Shown: positions 8,544 to 16,876 of the stretch, piece after piece
How the letters are laid out: every line of letters starts with the position of its first letter
Position numbering within the stretch: position 1 is the first letter of the stretch
Assembly (NCBI GenBank): GCA_947447825.1
Contig: CANFLL010000044.1
Location: 1 to 34,262, forward strand
Source of the DNA: Chitinophagaceae bacterium
GTDB taxonomy: Bacteria; Bacteroidota; Bacteroidia; Chitinophagales; Chitinophagaceae
Length of the DNA stretch: 34,262 nt
Direction: 5' to 3'
Notes under the pieces: model-generated
Told to the model about the DNA's origin: nothing
Database searches by the model: none
Seen by the model: the letters and a program-made list of their open reading frames with translations, nothing else
Position numbers and translations under genes: made by a program

Positions 8544-8744
8544 TTTTAGTATATTTTAAGATACATTTTTACTAATAAGAAGGTTTATTAACTTCCCCGA
8601 TTACCAAAAAATTCATTGAACTTTTTGCTATTAAAAGAAATTGAAAGAAAGTATGAAAGAAACTGCATTTAATTGAAAGTTGCTGAATAAATTTTTTCCT
8701 ATTGCCTAATGAAAGGTATTTAACTTCCTGTATCTCACTACTTC

Positions 8745-9371
8745 CTATGCCATATCCAATGGTTTAAACTGATAACCAAGTTTACTAAAATGAGCCAGTG
8801 TTTTAGGCAAAGCATACTTCAATCTATCAAAAGCCTTCTCGCTATCATGAAAAACTATAATGCTACCATTTTTGGTATGCCTGATTACGTTTTTCAAACA
8901 TTTTTCACCAGTAATGGTCGTGTCAAAATCACCTGAAAGCACCGACCACATTATTATTTTCAATGATGAATCAGGCATCTGCAAACTCTTAATTTGCGAT
9001 TTCTTAATTCTTCCATAAGGAGGTCTGAACAAGGAAGATGCTATACGTTCATTAGCAATTGTAATATTTTTTATGTAATAATAATTTGATGTTTTCCAGC
9101 CATTCAAATGGCTTTGTGTATGATTGCCCACGGAATTACCTTCTTCCAGTATCCGATGATATACCTCTTTGTTACGATCCACATTGTTTCCTATGCAAAA
9201 AAAAGTTGCTTTTGCTTCAAACTGATTCAATGTATCCAATACAAAAGGAGTTACTTTTTCGTTTGGTCCATCATCAAAAGTTAAGTAAATATCTTTTTTC
9301 TCGGTATTAATTTGCCAAACTAATGATGGATAATAAGCTCTTAACAATTTGGGGGATGATACTAAATACAT
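8745..9371 (-). CDS. Polysaccharide deacetylase (NodB homology, carbohydrate esterase family 4)
   Basis: This 208-residue protein consists almost entirely of a NodB homology domain, which hydrolyses N-acetyl or O-acetyl groups from sugars such as chitin, peptidoglycan or xylan. The five CE4 motifs are visible: TFDDGP (31-36, catalytic base Asp33 and metal Asp34), NHTQSH (83-88, metal His84 and His88), RPPYG (116-120), the WSVLSGDFD stretch (142-150) and IIVFHDS with the catalytic His175. No signal peptide or membrane anchor is seen, which is unusual for wall-active members; an intracellular or small-molecule substrate is possible. It is co-directional with the ARPP-1 gene upstream, but the 84-bp gap is filled by an inverted heptad repeat. 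Confidence 0.92.
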   Translation of the reverse strand: MYLVSSPKLLRAYYPSLVWQINTEKKDIYLTFDDGPNEKVTPFVLDTLNQFEAKATFFCIGNNVDRNKEVYHRILEEGNSVGNHTQSHLNGWKTSNYYYIKNITIANERIASSLFRPPYGRIKKSQIKSLQMPDSSLKIIMWSVLSGDFDTTITGEKCLKNVIRHTKNGSIIVFHDSEKAFDRLKYALPKTLAHFSKLGYQFKPLDMA

Positions 9372-9402
9372 GCTAATATTTTATCTTTTAAAACTAATTG
9401 CT

Positions 9403-9460
9403 AGTACTCAGTGAAAAGTAATTATGTGCTATCACTAACAACTAATCGCTAACAACTACT
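9403..9460. repeat. Short inverted AGT-heptad arrays
   Basis: Three heptads in AGT register (AGTACTC, AGTGAAA, AGTAATT) run from 9403 to 9423. Four in the opposite orientation (TATCACT, AACAACT, AATCGCT, AACAACT) run from 9430 to 9457, with a final ACT at 9458-9460. The right arm covers the stop codon of the ARPP-1 gene (9456-9458), and the left arm begins 32 bp upstream of the deacetylase start. The architecture matches the larger arrays at 2114-2262 and 3556-3750. Confidence 0.85.
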
Positions 9461-10406
9461 TTCTTTCTTCGCCGTGAACAACAATATGAAACACTTTCTT
9501 CTCGCAAATAAACGCTTTGCCATGCTTCTGTAGAAATAATTTCTGTTTTTCTTCATTAGCAAACAAATCATCAGTAAATATTTTTAGTCTTTTATAGGGC
9601 ATATCTGGCGTTTTTCCATGTAATAAGACTGCTCCAATCCATCCGTGCACCATTGCATCAAATGCTTTAAGTGTTAGACTAGTAGCAGCAAACACCTCGC
9701 ACCCCATAACGATAGTGTCAGTGATGGCAATAAAACCCGCAAACAAGCTATCACTAGTTTGCAACTTTCTATTAAAAAAACCTGTGTAGGCGGTGTCCTG
9801 ATTACTATTAATGTTTGGCACTTGCAAATAAGCAGCTGTTTTATTTACCGAACCAGTTAAGCTATACCTACCTTCTATTTCTCTCCATATAAATTGCTGC
9901 TGATGCGTTTCATCCATAATTCTTTTTAATTCTGCATCAGCACCACCAGCATACTTAAAAGGCTTAGGTTTATCATCCCATCTGTTTTGTTCAATGCAAA
10001 ACACATCAACATATTGTTCAACCTGATGAGGATACAGAATTTTCGATTCTGCAATCATCCTATCCTGCTTTCCACCACTAATGGTTTCTCCATTTTCAAT
10101 TAATACAAAATTATCGCTATTGTTATCCACCGTTAAAAGCCTTACAGAAGCATCATTTTGATAATAAAATTCTTTAAACTTAACTTTTCCATGCTGCATG
10201 GCCTCTTTAAGGGAAATCACCTTAGCCGGAAAGTAGAAAATGGGAAATGAAGAGGGCTTAAATCGGATCGGAATGAGGGTAAGATTTTTATATGTCCATC
10301 CACTATCATACTCTATTCTTAGGGTATTGTAAGTTAGTTGAGCAGAACCAATACAAGCAATAAACGAAAAACTAAACAACAAAAAAGCCAAACGGATATA
10401 CGACAT
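9456..10406 (-). CDS. ARPP-1 domain protein, probably secreted
   Basis: This 316-residue protein has an N-terminal hydrophobic signal sequence ending near SAQ and matches my recollection of the ARPP-1 family. Characteristic stretches are YKNLTLIPI, the LLTVDNNSDNFVLIENGE strand pair, SGGKQDRM and VFCIEQNRW. The family was named for association with ADP-ribosylglycohydrolase and rhodanese-phosphatase superfamily genes; no such genes are neighbours here. The function is unknown. I chose the ATG at 10406; an upstream in-frame TTG at 10427 lies inside the predicted -7 element, so it cannot be translated from that promoter. Confidence 0.78.
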   Translation of the reverse strand: MSYIRLAFLLFSFSFIACIGSAQLTYNTLRIEYDSGWTYKNLTLIPIRFKPSSFPIFYFPAKVISLKEAMQHGKVKFKEFYYQNDASVRLLTVDNNSDNFVLIENGETISGGKQDRMIAESKILYPHQVEQYVDVFCIEQNRWDDKPKPFKYAGGADAELKRIMDETHQQQFIWREIEGRYSLTGSVNKTAAYLQVPNINSNQDTAYTGFFNRKLQTSDSLFAGFIAITDTIVMGCEVFAATSLTLKAFDAMVHGWIGAVLLHGKTPDMPYKRLKIFTDDLFANEEKQKLFLQKHGKAFICEKKVFHIVVHGEERK

Positions 10407-10424
10407 GAATAATAGATTGGCGTA

Positions 10425-10432
10425 CAAAGGTA
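10425..10432 (-). promoter_or_regulatory. Candidate -7 element for the ARPP-1 gene
   Basis: The minus strand reads TACCTTTG, a full match to TAnnTTTG, placed 18 bp upstream of the chosen start codon. It excludes the longer frame that would start at 10427. No clear TTG at -33 is seen. Confidence 0.55.
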
Positions 10433-10503
10433 CAATACAGAGGATGTTGTAAGGAATATGTTGATGGTGATATGTTAAAAAGACACTGCTATTAAATAAA
10501 AAT

Positions 10504-10588
10504 GGCTGAATTTATATTGACTAAATTACCGGATAAAAAGAATTAGCCATGTAGAGAGGTTAACCTCTAGTTTCACGTTGAGAGGTAT
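10504..10588. other. Cluster of competing hairpins upstream of the ARPP-1 gene
   Basis: GGCT-G-AATT (10504-10512) can pair with AATT-A-GCC (10541-10548). Immediately after is the 14-bp perfect palindrome AGAGGTTAACCTCT (10555-10568), followed by a further AGAGGT at about 10581-10586 that can pair with the same ACCTCT. The three elements therefore form mutually exclusive stems. A protein-binding palindrome or a small regulatory RNA is possible. Confidence 0.5.
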
Positions 10589-10763
10589 AGAACATAAAAA
10601 CTTTTGTTACCACACAGGAACTTTACCACTAAGTTCAAGAGGAAAAAACAAGGGAAACAATGGTTTAACTTTTGCCTATATCATTTATAAACAAGCGATT
10701 ACATACAAACTTTGTATTCAAAGAAGCAAAAAAATATTTTTCTTGCTGAAGGTAGAGTATGTC

Positions 10764-11057
10764 TTCGTGAAAGAACAATCTTCCTTCGTAAAAGAACAAT
10801 CTTCCTTTGTAAAAGAACAATCTTCCTTTGTAAAAGAAAAATCTTCCTTTGTAAAAGAACAATCTTCCTTCGTAAAAGAACAATCTTCCTTCGTAAAAGA
10901 ACAATCTTCCTTTGTAAAAGAACAATCTTCCTTCGTAAAAGAACCATCCTCCTTCGTAAAAGAACAATCTTCCTTCGTAAAAGAATAACCTTCCTTCGTA
11001 AAAGAACAATCTTCTTTTGGGAAAGAATAACATTCCTTCATGAAAGAAATTGCTGCT
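10764..11057. repeat. 21-bp tandem array, 14 units
   Basis: Fourteen consecutive units of exactly 21 bp start at 10764 and every 21 bp up to 11037. The consensus begins TTCGTAAAAGAACAATC and ends TTCC, with scattered substitutions (TTTG for TTCG; AATAACC for AACAATC in later units; TTTGGGAAAG and TTCATGAAAG at the right end). Because 21 is a multiple of three and the unit has no stop in several frames, it creates spurious open frames on both strands. It lies in the gap downstream of the MutS2-like gene (stop at 11089). Confidence 0.97.
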
Positions 11058-11088
11058 CACAGCTTTATTTTCTACAAAAAACTAAACT

Positions 11089-13197
11089 TTACTCCTCTGC
11101 AACAACAATTTTTTCAACAGCTACCAAATCGGCTAGTTCAACACTCATTGGTAGAACGCCTATTTGCACAATAGCGCGTTTGCCCCTTATTTCCTTCACC
11201 TCTCCTACCTGATAATTCTTTTTCAACTTCACTAATGTGCCAATTGCAATCACTTCTTTTGTTTCTTTATATACGTTATCTACCTTTTTAGCAAGTTTAT
11301 TTACCACAATCTTCTCTGGACTTTTAAAAAGAAGCGTTTGAAGATTTTTTATAACCGTATTTTTATCATCTGCTTTCTTCCAATCCAACACAATTTGACG
11401 CAGTTTGCGTTCCATGTCTTTTAGATAAGAAAGCTTTTCTTCGGTAACCTGATTTTGATGCTTTAGTGTTTCCACTTGTTGACGATGACGTTCTTTGTCC
11501 ATCACCACTTGCATTTCCTTCTTAAGTTTTTCATTTTCGCGTATGAGCTTATGTAAATCTTTCTTCTCAATATCTAATTGTTGCAAATCCTGTTCTGTTC
11601 TATTGAGTAGTTTATCTAGTTTAAAATGATCTTCATCTACAAGTGTTCTTGCTCGGGTAATTAAGTGTTTTGGCAACCCAATCCGTTCGGCAATAGCAAA
11701 GGTGTAACTGCTACCAGGCTTGCCTACTAACAATTTATACATTGGTAAAAGATGGACTTCATCAAATTGCATTGCCCCATTAATGATGCCTTGCGTTCTA
11801 CTAGCCATTACTTTCAGGTTCAAATAGTGTGTGGTAACAATACCAATTGCATGTCGTCGGCTTAACTCCTCCATTATCACCTCTGCAAAAGCTCCACCCA
11901 AGTTTGGATCACTCCCACTACCAAGTTCATCAATAAAAAATAAGGTTTTACCATTTGCCACTTCAATAAAATGCTTCATGTGTTGCAAATGAGAAGAATA
12001 AGTGCTCAATTCAAACTCTATACTTTGTGTATCACCAATATGAATAAAAAGTTGTTTAAAGATGCCCATTTGAGAGGTAGGATTCACCGGAACAAGTAAC
12101 CCACTTTGCAACATCACCTGATTGAGCCCAATGGTTTTCATGGTAACTGTTTTACCACCAGCATTAGGACCACTAATAACCAAAATTCTATTACGATCGT
12201 CTAATGTAAGTGTAACTGGAATAGTTGATTTACCACTTGCTTTGTTATATAAATATAACAAAGGATGATAAGCATCTTTTAGTTCCAGATGGGCTTTGTC
12301 TAACAGATTAGGCAAATGAGCATTCATATCAATAGAAAGCTTGGCTTTAGCTTTTATGAAATCGAATTCGCCGATTAAATCTAAGTAGCCCATTAGCAAG
12401 GAAGAATAAATAGAAAGCTTTGAAGTTAAAGCCCTCAGAATTCTATGCACTTCCTTAATTTCATCGTTCTCTAAAGAAAATACTTCATTGTTAAGCGGAA
12501 TAGTTTCTTCTGGTTCAATAAATGCCGTTTTTCTACTATCACTTTCGCCATGTAAAATTCCTTTAACATGCCTTTTATGTTCAGCAAAAACAGCAACCAC
12601 TCTCCTACCGTTACTAAAACCCTCATCAATTTCAGCAGAATAACCAGCTTTATTCAATTTGGAAACAACCTTTTCAAACATTCTACGTAAGTCATTACGG
12701 CGTTTATAAAGAGTCATTCTAATTTTAGCTAAATCTTCACTAGCATTATCCTTAACAGCCCCCGACTCATCAATTATTTCATTAATCAATTCAACTATAA
12801 CTTTTTCATAAAAAGTATGGTCAATCACTTTAGCTAAGGCCGGATAAGCAAATCGCCTTTCTCCATCGAACCAGCGAAAAACATTGCTAGCTTCCTCTGC
12901 TAATCTTCTTATATGAACCCATTGTTCGTTAACAAGCATTGCTCCCGGAATTCCCAATAACTTAATGTCTTTTTGAATATTAAGAGTAAAGTCATTAGGG
13001 AAATACATTGACTGTTGTAAGAGCAATTTATACTCATGAGATTGATTAAGTTCTAATTCAATATATTCTTTTTTTGTATGAATACGAAGATTTGCTGCTT
13101 TGTGTTGGGCATAAATTGTTCTACAATGATTTACCAATAGGCTCTTGACCTTGTCAAATTCAAGTTGACTAGCGGCAGATTCAGGGTATAAACGCAT
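11089..13197 (-). CDS. mutS2: MutS2-like DNA mismatch repair ATPase lacking the Smr domain
   Basis: This 702-residue protein belongs to the MutS2 branch of the MutS superfamily, which binds branched DNA, suppresses recombination or rescues collided ribosomes, depending on the species. It has the core lever/clamp region (about 1-320), Walker A GPNAGGKT (343-350), the ELSTYSSHL signature near 396-404, Walker B LFFIDE (419-424) and the THYLNLK switch (456-462). A long coiled coil (about 525-605) and a KOW-like beta segment (about 650-695) follow, where the protein ends. The C-terminal Smr nuclease domain of classical MutS2, with LDLRG and HGxG motifs, is absent. It starts 50 bp after map, probably in the same transcript. 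Confidence 0.9.
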   Translation of the reverse strand: MRLYPESAASQLEFDKVKSLLVNHCRTIYAQHKAANLRIHTKKEYIELELNQSHEYKLLLQQSMYFPNDFTLNIQKDIKLLGIPGAMLVNEQWVHIRRLAEEASNVFRWFDGERRFAYPALAKVIDHTFYEKVIVELINEIIDESGAVKDNASEDLAKIRMTLYKRRNDLRRMFEKVVSKLNKAGYSAEIDEGFSNGRRVVAVFAEHKRHVKGILHGESDSRKTAFIEPEETIPLNNEVFSLENDEIKEVHRILRALTSKLSIYSSLLMGYLDLIGEFDFIKAKAKLSIDMNAHLPNLLDKAHLELKDAYHPLLYLYNKASGKSTIPVTLTLDDRNRILVISGPNAGGKTVTMKTIGLNQVMLQSGLLVPVNPTSQMGIFKQLFIHIGDTQSIEFELSTYSSHLQHMKHFIEVANGKTLFFIDELGSGSDPNLGGAFAEVIMEELSRRHAIGIVTTHYLNLKVMASRTQGIINGAMQFDEVHLLPMYKLLVGKPGSSYTFAIAERIGLPKHLITRARTLVDEDHFKLDKLLNRTEQDLQQLDIEKKDLHKLIRENEKLKKEMQVVMDKERHRQQVETLKHQNQVTEEKLSYLKDMERKLRQIVLDWKKADDKNTVIKNLQTLLFKSPEKIVVNKLAKKVDNVYKETKEVIAIGTLVKLKKNYQVGEVKEIRGKRAIVQIGVLPMSVELADLVAVEKIVVAEE

Positions 13198-13247
13198 ATA
13201 ATAATAAACTCTCTGGTATAAAAAATGACAATAAAAGAAATAACAAT

Positions 13248-14078
13248 CTAGAACACTATTACAGGAGAAGGGAAAAGATTTGTATTAGCTTGTTCCGCTG
13301 CTTCAATGATGCTATAGTCAGATAAGATTAAGGCTTTATTACGCTTAACACATACATCATGTTCAAAATGAACAGAAGGTTTTCCATCTTTAGTTTTAAC
13401 GGTCCATCCGTCAGCATCAGTAAAAACATCTTTTGAACCCATGTTAATCATAGGTTCTATTGCCAAAACTAAGTTTTCTTTAAGTTTCAAACCATTACCC
13501 CTAGTACCGTAATTAGGCACATTAGGGTCTTCATGAAGACTCTTGCCTAAACCATGTCCAACCAATTCACGCACAACGCCATATTTATGTTTCCTTTCGG
13601 TATGTTCTTGAATAGCAAAAGCAATGTCACCGATACGATTATTTACTATTGACTTTTCAATTCCTTTGTATAAACTTTCCTTTGTAACACGAATTAGTTG
13701 CTTAACATCATCAGAAGTATCGCCAATTACAAAAGAATAAGCGTGATCACCATGCCATCCATTGAGGATAACCCCAAAATCAATACTAACCACATCACCA
13801 TCTTTTAATGGTATAGAATTGGGGAAGCCATGAACTACAACATCATTAACACTTGCACAAATGTGATGAGGATAACCACGATAATTATGAAATGAGGGGA
13901 TACCCTTATGATCTTTAATAAAAGTGGCACAAAGACTATCTATTTGCAAGGTAGTCATCCCTGCTTTTAGCACTTTAGCAACTTCAGACAATGTTTTGCT
14001 TACCAAAACTGCGGCTTCTTTCATTAATCCAACTTCATAATCTGTCTTGTAATAAACAAGATTCTTTCCATGACTCAT
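13248..14078 (-). CDS. map: Type I methionine aminopeptidase
   Basis: This 276-residue enzyme removes the initiator methionine from nascent proteins at the ribosome exit. Metal-binding residues are visible in DVVSIDFGVILNGWHGDHA (the two Asp ligands), the GHGLGKSLHEDP histidine and AIEPMINMG glutamate, plus a late FEHDVCV glutamate. The start at 14078 (MSHGKNLVYYKT) is chosen because the frame's 20-residue upstream extension overlaps an intrinsic terminator hairpin. The gene sits after secY as in other spc operons, but is followed by mutS2 rather than infA. Confidence 0.94.
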   Translation of the reverse strand: MSHGKNLVYYKTDYEVGLMKEAAVLVSKTLSEVAKVLKAGMTTLQIDSLCATFIKDHKGIPSFHNYRGYPHHICASVNDVVVHGFPNSIPLKDGDVVSIDFGVILNGWHGDHAYSFVIGDTSDDVKQLIRVTKESLYKGIEKSIVNNRIGDIAFAIQEHTERKHKYGVVRELVGHGLGKSLHEDPNVPNYGTRGNGLKLKENLVLAIEPMINMGSKDVFTDADGWTVKTKDGKPSVHFEHDVCVKRNKALILSDYSIIEAAEQANTNLFPSPVIVF

Positions 14079-14101
14079 ATCAAAATTATTATTTACTAAA
14101 T

Positions 14102-14135
14102 AAAAAAACCTGTCAGTAATAAATACTAACAGGTT
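14102..14135 (-). terminator. Intrinsic terminator between secY and map
   Basis: AACCTGT (14107-14113) pairs with ACAGGTT (14129-14135), and after one mismatch AGTA pairs with TACT around a 5-nt loop. On the minus strand the stem is followed by TTTTTTTATTT. It lies between secY and map, so it would end or attenuate the ribosomal transcript there. Confidence 0.8.
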
Positions 14136-14162
14136 CAATGCTATTAATGTAAAGAAATTAAA

Positions 14163-15518
14163 TTAAATAGTAGTTGTAGGTGTATTTAGAGCTTGTTGCC
14201 TTCCTTGAACACGACCACTTGACATTAGCCCATCATATTGACGCATCAATAAATAAGTTTCAATTTGTTGTAAAGTATCAAGAACAACACCCACCATAAT
14301 CAACAAACTAGTTCCTCCAAAAAAAGTACTAAAAGATTGAGTTACACCTAATCTCTGAGCAAATCCTGGCATGATACCAACAACAGCTAGAAATATGGCA
14401 CCTGGCAAAGTTATTTTATCCATAATAGCACCAATGTAATCAGCGGTTGGTTCACCAGGTTTAATTCCAGGTACAAATCCATTGTTACGTTTTAAATCTT
14501 CTGCAATTTGCTTAGGATTGAAAATTAGTGCAGTGTAAAGGAAAGTGAAACCGATTACCATCACAGAGTAAATGACCATGTACCAAGGATTACTATGATC
14601 ACTAAATACACGAATAAAGCCTTTTGTAGAATCTAGATTTGTAAAAGAAACTAGGGTTGGTAAGAACATGATTGCTTGCGCAAATATGATAGGCATAACA
14701 CCAGCACTATTAACTTTTACAGGCAAGAACTGGCGAGCTCCACCAAATTCTCTATTTCCTACAATCTGTTTAGCATAGCTTAGTGGAATCTTACGAACAC
14801 CTTGAACAAGGATGATAAGCCCCATAATGATAGTAACGAGAATAGCAACTTCAATTAAAAAGATTAATAATCCTCCACCACCTTTTTCGCTTTTAGCAGT
14901 AAATTCTTGTAATATAGATTGAGGTAAGCGAGCTAATATACCAACCATGATAATAATAGAAGTACCATTACCAAGACCTTTGTCTTGAATCTTTTCACCA
15001 AGCCACATTACAAACAAAGTACCAGCGGAAAGAGTAATAATAGTGGAAAAGGCAAAAAATGGTTGATATGCAGGAATTAAAGCCTCAGCATAACCAGGAC
15101 TTTTTAAATAAGCAACATAGGCCCCAGCTTGGAACATAGTTACAATAATAGTTAGATAACGAGTCCATTGGTTGATTTTATTTCTACCACTTTCACCTTC
15201 TTTCTGAACTTTCTGTAATTGAGGAATTAAAATTGTCATCAACTGCATGAATATAGATGCAGAGATATAAGGCATAATACCTAATGCGAGTATAGAAGCT
15301 TGAGAAAATGCACCTCCAGCAAACGTATCAAATAAACCTAAAAGACCATTTTTTGAACCACCAGCTTTAGCGGCCTCTAATAAATTAGGGTTAATGCCAG
15401 GCAGTGTAATTTGTGTACCTAATCGGTATGTTAGAACAAGAGCAAGTGTAATAACTACTTTATTACGTAGTTCTTCAATTGCCCAAATATTTTTAAAAGT
15501 CTCTATTAATTTTTTCAC
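14163..15518 (-). CDS. secY: Protein translocase subunit SecY
   Basis: This 451-residue inner-membrane protein is the channel-forming subunit of the SecYEG translocon. It has ten hydrophobic helices. Typical stretches are RLGTQITLPGIN after TM1, the plug region GGAFSQASILALGIMPYISASI, LQKVQKEGESGRNKINQWTRY in the second cytosolic loop and YFGGTSLLI-type sequence near the end (here FFGGTSLLIMVGVVLD). The start codon is GTG. The gap to rplO is 80 bp and contains a terminator-like hairpin, and the gap to map contains a stronger one, so secY may be partly uncoupled from its neighbours. Confidence 0.98.
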   Translation of the reverse strand: MKKLIETFKNIWAIEELRNKVVITLALVLTYRLGTQITLPGINPNLLEAAKAGGSKNGLLGLFDTFAGGAFSQASILALGIMPYISASIFMQLMTILIPQLQKVQKEGESGRNKINQWTRYLTIIVTMFQAGAYVAYLKSPGYAEALIPAYQPFFAFSTIITLSAGTLFVMWLGEKIQDKGLGNGTSIIIMVGILARLPQSILQEFTAKSEKGGGGLLIFLIEVAILVTIIMGLIILVQGVRKIPLSYAKQIVGNREFGGARQFLPVKVNSAGVMPIIFAQAIMFLPTLVSFTNLDSTKGFIRVFSDHSNPWYMVIYSVMVIGFTFLYTALIFNPKQIAEDLKRNNGFVPGIKPGEPTADYIGAIMDKITLPGAIFLAVVGIMPGFAQRLGVTQSFSTFFGGTSLLIMVGVVLDTLQQIETYLLMRQYDGLMSSGRVQGRQQALNTPTTTI

Positions 15519-15550
15519 TTGTATCTCTTAGGTTAAAATAAATACTACAA

Positions 15551-15579
15551 AACCAAAAAGACGCATCATAATTGATGCG
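15551..15579 (-). terminator. Terminator-like hairpin between rplO and secY
   Basis: CGCATCA (15562-15568) pairs perfectly with TGATGCG (15573-15579) around a TAAT loop. On the minus strand it is followed by TCTTTTTGGTTTTG. This could attenuate transcription into secY. Confidence 0.65.
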
Positions 15580-15598
15580 CCTATTAAAGTATATTTAA

Positions 15599-16048
15599 TT
15601 ATCTAACAACTTCTACGCTACCACCCACAGACTCTATCAATTCCTTAGCCTTAGCACTTAAAGCATTTACTTTGAATGCAAGCTTTGATTTTAATTCACC
15701 AGTAGCAAGTATTTTAACTTTGTCAGTTTTTGAAATTAATCCATTTGAATATAGACTCTCAATAGAAAACTCAGAGAAACCATATTTTTCGTTCAACTGA
15801 TCAATTTGTCCGAGATTGAATACAGTATATTCAACTCTATCTGGATTCTTGAAACCTCTTTTAGGGATACGACGCTGAATTGGCATTTGACCACCTTCAT
15901 GTGCATTCTTACGTTGATAACCAGCTCTTTGTTGACTACCTTTATTACCTTTAGTAGAGGTACCACCTTTACCACTGGCCTCACCACGACCTAACCTCTT
16001 TTCTTTGTGTGTTGAACCTTCTGCAGGTTTCAGAGTATGTAATTTCAT
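15599..16048 (-). CDS. rplO: 50S ribosomal protein L15
   Basis: This 149-residue protein is L15, a late-assembly large-subunit protein contacting 23S rRNA. The glycine/arginine-rich N-terminal extension (KRLGRGEASGKGGTSTKGNKG) and the C-terminal SVEVVR are typical. The ATG at 16048 (MKLHTLKPAEGS) is chosen; the frame extends 13 codons further upstream, but that part crosses a GGGGT/ACCCC hairpin (16069-16081) and is not family-like. The gap to rpmD is 65 bp. Confidence 0.96.
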   Translation of the reverse strand: MKLHTLKPAEGSTHKEKRLGRGEASGKGGTSTKGNKGSQQRAGYQRKNAHEGGQMPIQRRIPKRGFKNPDRVEYTVFNLGQIDQLNEKYGFSEFSIESLYSNGLISKTDKVKILATGELKSKLAFKVNALSAKAKELIESVGGSVEVVR

Positions 16049-16113
16049 AAAATTGATTTTGTACTTACGGGGTATCACCCCTCGCAAAAATATAAAAATA
16101 AAGTATTAGAGAA

Positions 16114-16293
16114 CTAATTAATTTCTTCCACTTTCACTAAATGACTAACTTTCTTAATCATACCTAAAATTTGAGGAGTAGCCTCAACATCTTTTGAGGC
16201 GTTAATCTTTCTTAAACCAAGAGCGACAAGAGTTCTTTTTTGTCTTTCTGACCTGTCAATGCCGCTTTTTACTTGTGTTATTTTAACATTCAT
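16114..16293 (-). CDS. rpmD: 50S ribosomal protein L30
   Basis: This 59-residue protein is L30, a small peripheral large-subunit protein. The pattern KITQVKSGIDRSERQKRTLVALGLRKI is characteristic (quoted here only in part: KRTLVALGLRKI). The start at 16293 (MNVKITQVKS) gives the family's normal N-terminus; three further in-frame codons upstream are not needed. It sits between rpsE and rplO, as in the canonical spc order. Confidence 0.96.
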   Translation of the reverse strand: MNVKITQVKSGIDRSERQKRTLVALGLRKINASKDVEATPQILGMIKKVSHLVKVEEIN

Positions 16294-16330
16294 TATAAAC
16301 AATATTTATAGTAGAAAATGAAACAAGGAA

Positions 16331-16852
16331 CTAACCGTTGAATACTTTACTTAATTTGATACCTCTAGTTTTAGAAATTTCAATTGGCTCACGTAAAAGT
16401 GATAAAGCTTTTATAGTTGCTTTAACTACGTTATGAGGATTAGCTGAACCTAAATTTTTAGCAAGAACGTCTGTTATACCAGCACTTTCAAGTACAGCTC
16501 TCATACTACCCCCAGCTATAACACCAGCACCATGAGCAGCAGGTTTAATTAAAACTTTGGCAGCACCAGCTTTAGCTAATTGGTCATGAGGAATAGTACC
16601 ATGCGAAATCGGCACTTTTACCAAATTCTTTTTGGCATCTTCAATTCCTTTAATAATAGCTTCTTGAACTTCTTTAGCCTTACCAAGACCTTGACCAACT
16701 ACACCAGCCTCATTACCAACAACAACTAGAGCAGAGAAACTAAAAGTACGTCCACCTTTCGTGGTTTTAACCACACGATTAATAGCTACTACCTTATCTT
16801 TCAATTCAACTTCTCCACCTGCTTTTACCTTTAAATCTATAGGCTTAGACAT
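16331..16852 (-). CDS. rpsE: 30S ribosomal protein S5
   Basis: This 173-residue protein is S5, a fidelity-related small-subunit protein near the mRNA entry site. The double-stranded RNA-binding-like N-terminal domain includes [20 protein letters not shown] and [17 protein letters not shown]. The C-terminal domain includes [20 protein letters not shown] and [11 protein letters not shown]. Length is typical and both domains are complete. It lies 24 bp after rplR. Confidence 0.98.
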   Translation of the reverse strand: MSKPIDLKVKAGGEVELKDKVVAINRVVKTTKGGRTFSFSALVVVGNEAGVVGQGLGKAKEVQEAIIKGIEDAKKNLVKVPISHGTIPHDQLAKAGAAKVLIKPAAHGAGVIAGGSMRAVLESAGITDVLAKNLGSANPHNVVKATIKALSLLREPIEISKTRGIKLSKVFNG

Positions 16853-16876
16853 ATATCTAAATTTTATTAAAATAAA

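Larger units (their letters stand above)
8068..8744. other. Intergenic gap with orphan terminator and degenerate repeat
   Basis: The gap separates the tatD-type gene from the deacetylase gene on the same strand. It contains an intrinsic terminator facing the plus strand (8241-8277) and a degenerate 21-bp array (8334-8543). A 79-codon frame on the minus strand (8279-8518) coincides with the array and is taken as repeat-generated, not a gene. Confidence 0.7.

Noticed and set aside
9456-10427. Longer start of the ARPP-1 gene at 10427
   Set aside because: That start would be a TTG lying within the predicted -7 box, so it could not be in the transcript; the ATG at 10406 fits a signal peptide.
10764-11057. 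CRISPR array
   Set aside because: The units are directly contiguous with no unique spacers, and no cas genes are nearby.
10578-11212. Several long open frames on both strands over the 21-bp array, with FVKEQSS, FFYEGRL or KEDCSFT repeats
   Set aside because: A 21-bp period keeps every frame open if the unit lacks a stop; the frames have no independent start context, no unique domain and overlap each other on both strands.
14081-14088. TAATTTTG on the minus strand as a promoter for map
   Set aside because: It ends 3 bp from the start codon, so the transcript would begin inside the gene; no -33 box is present.
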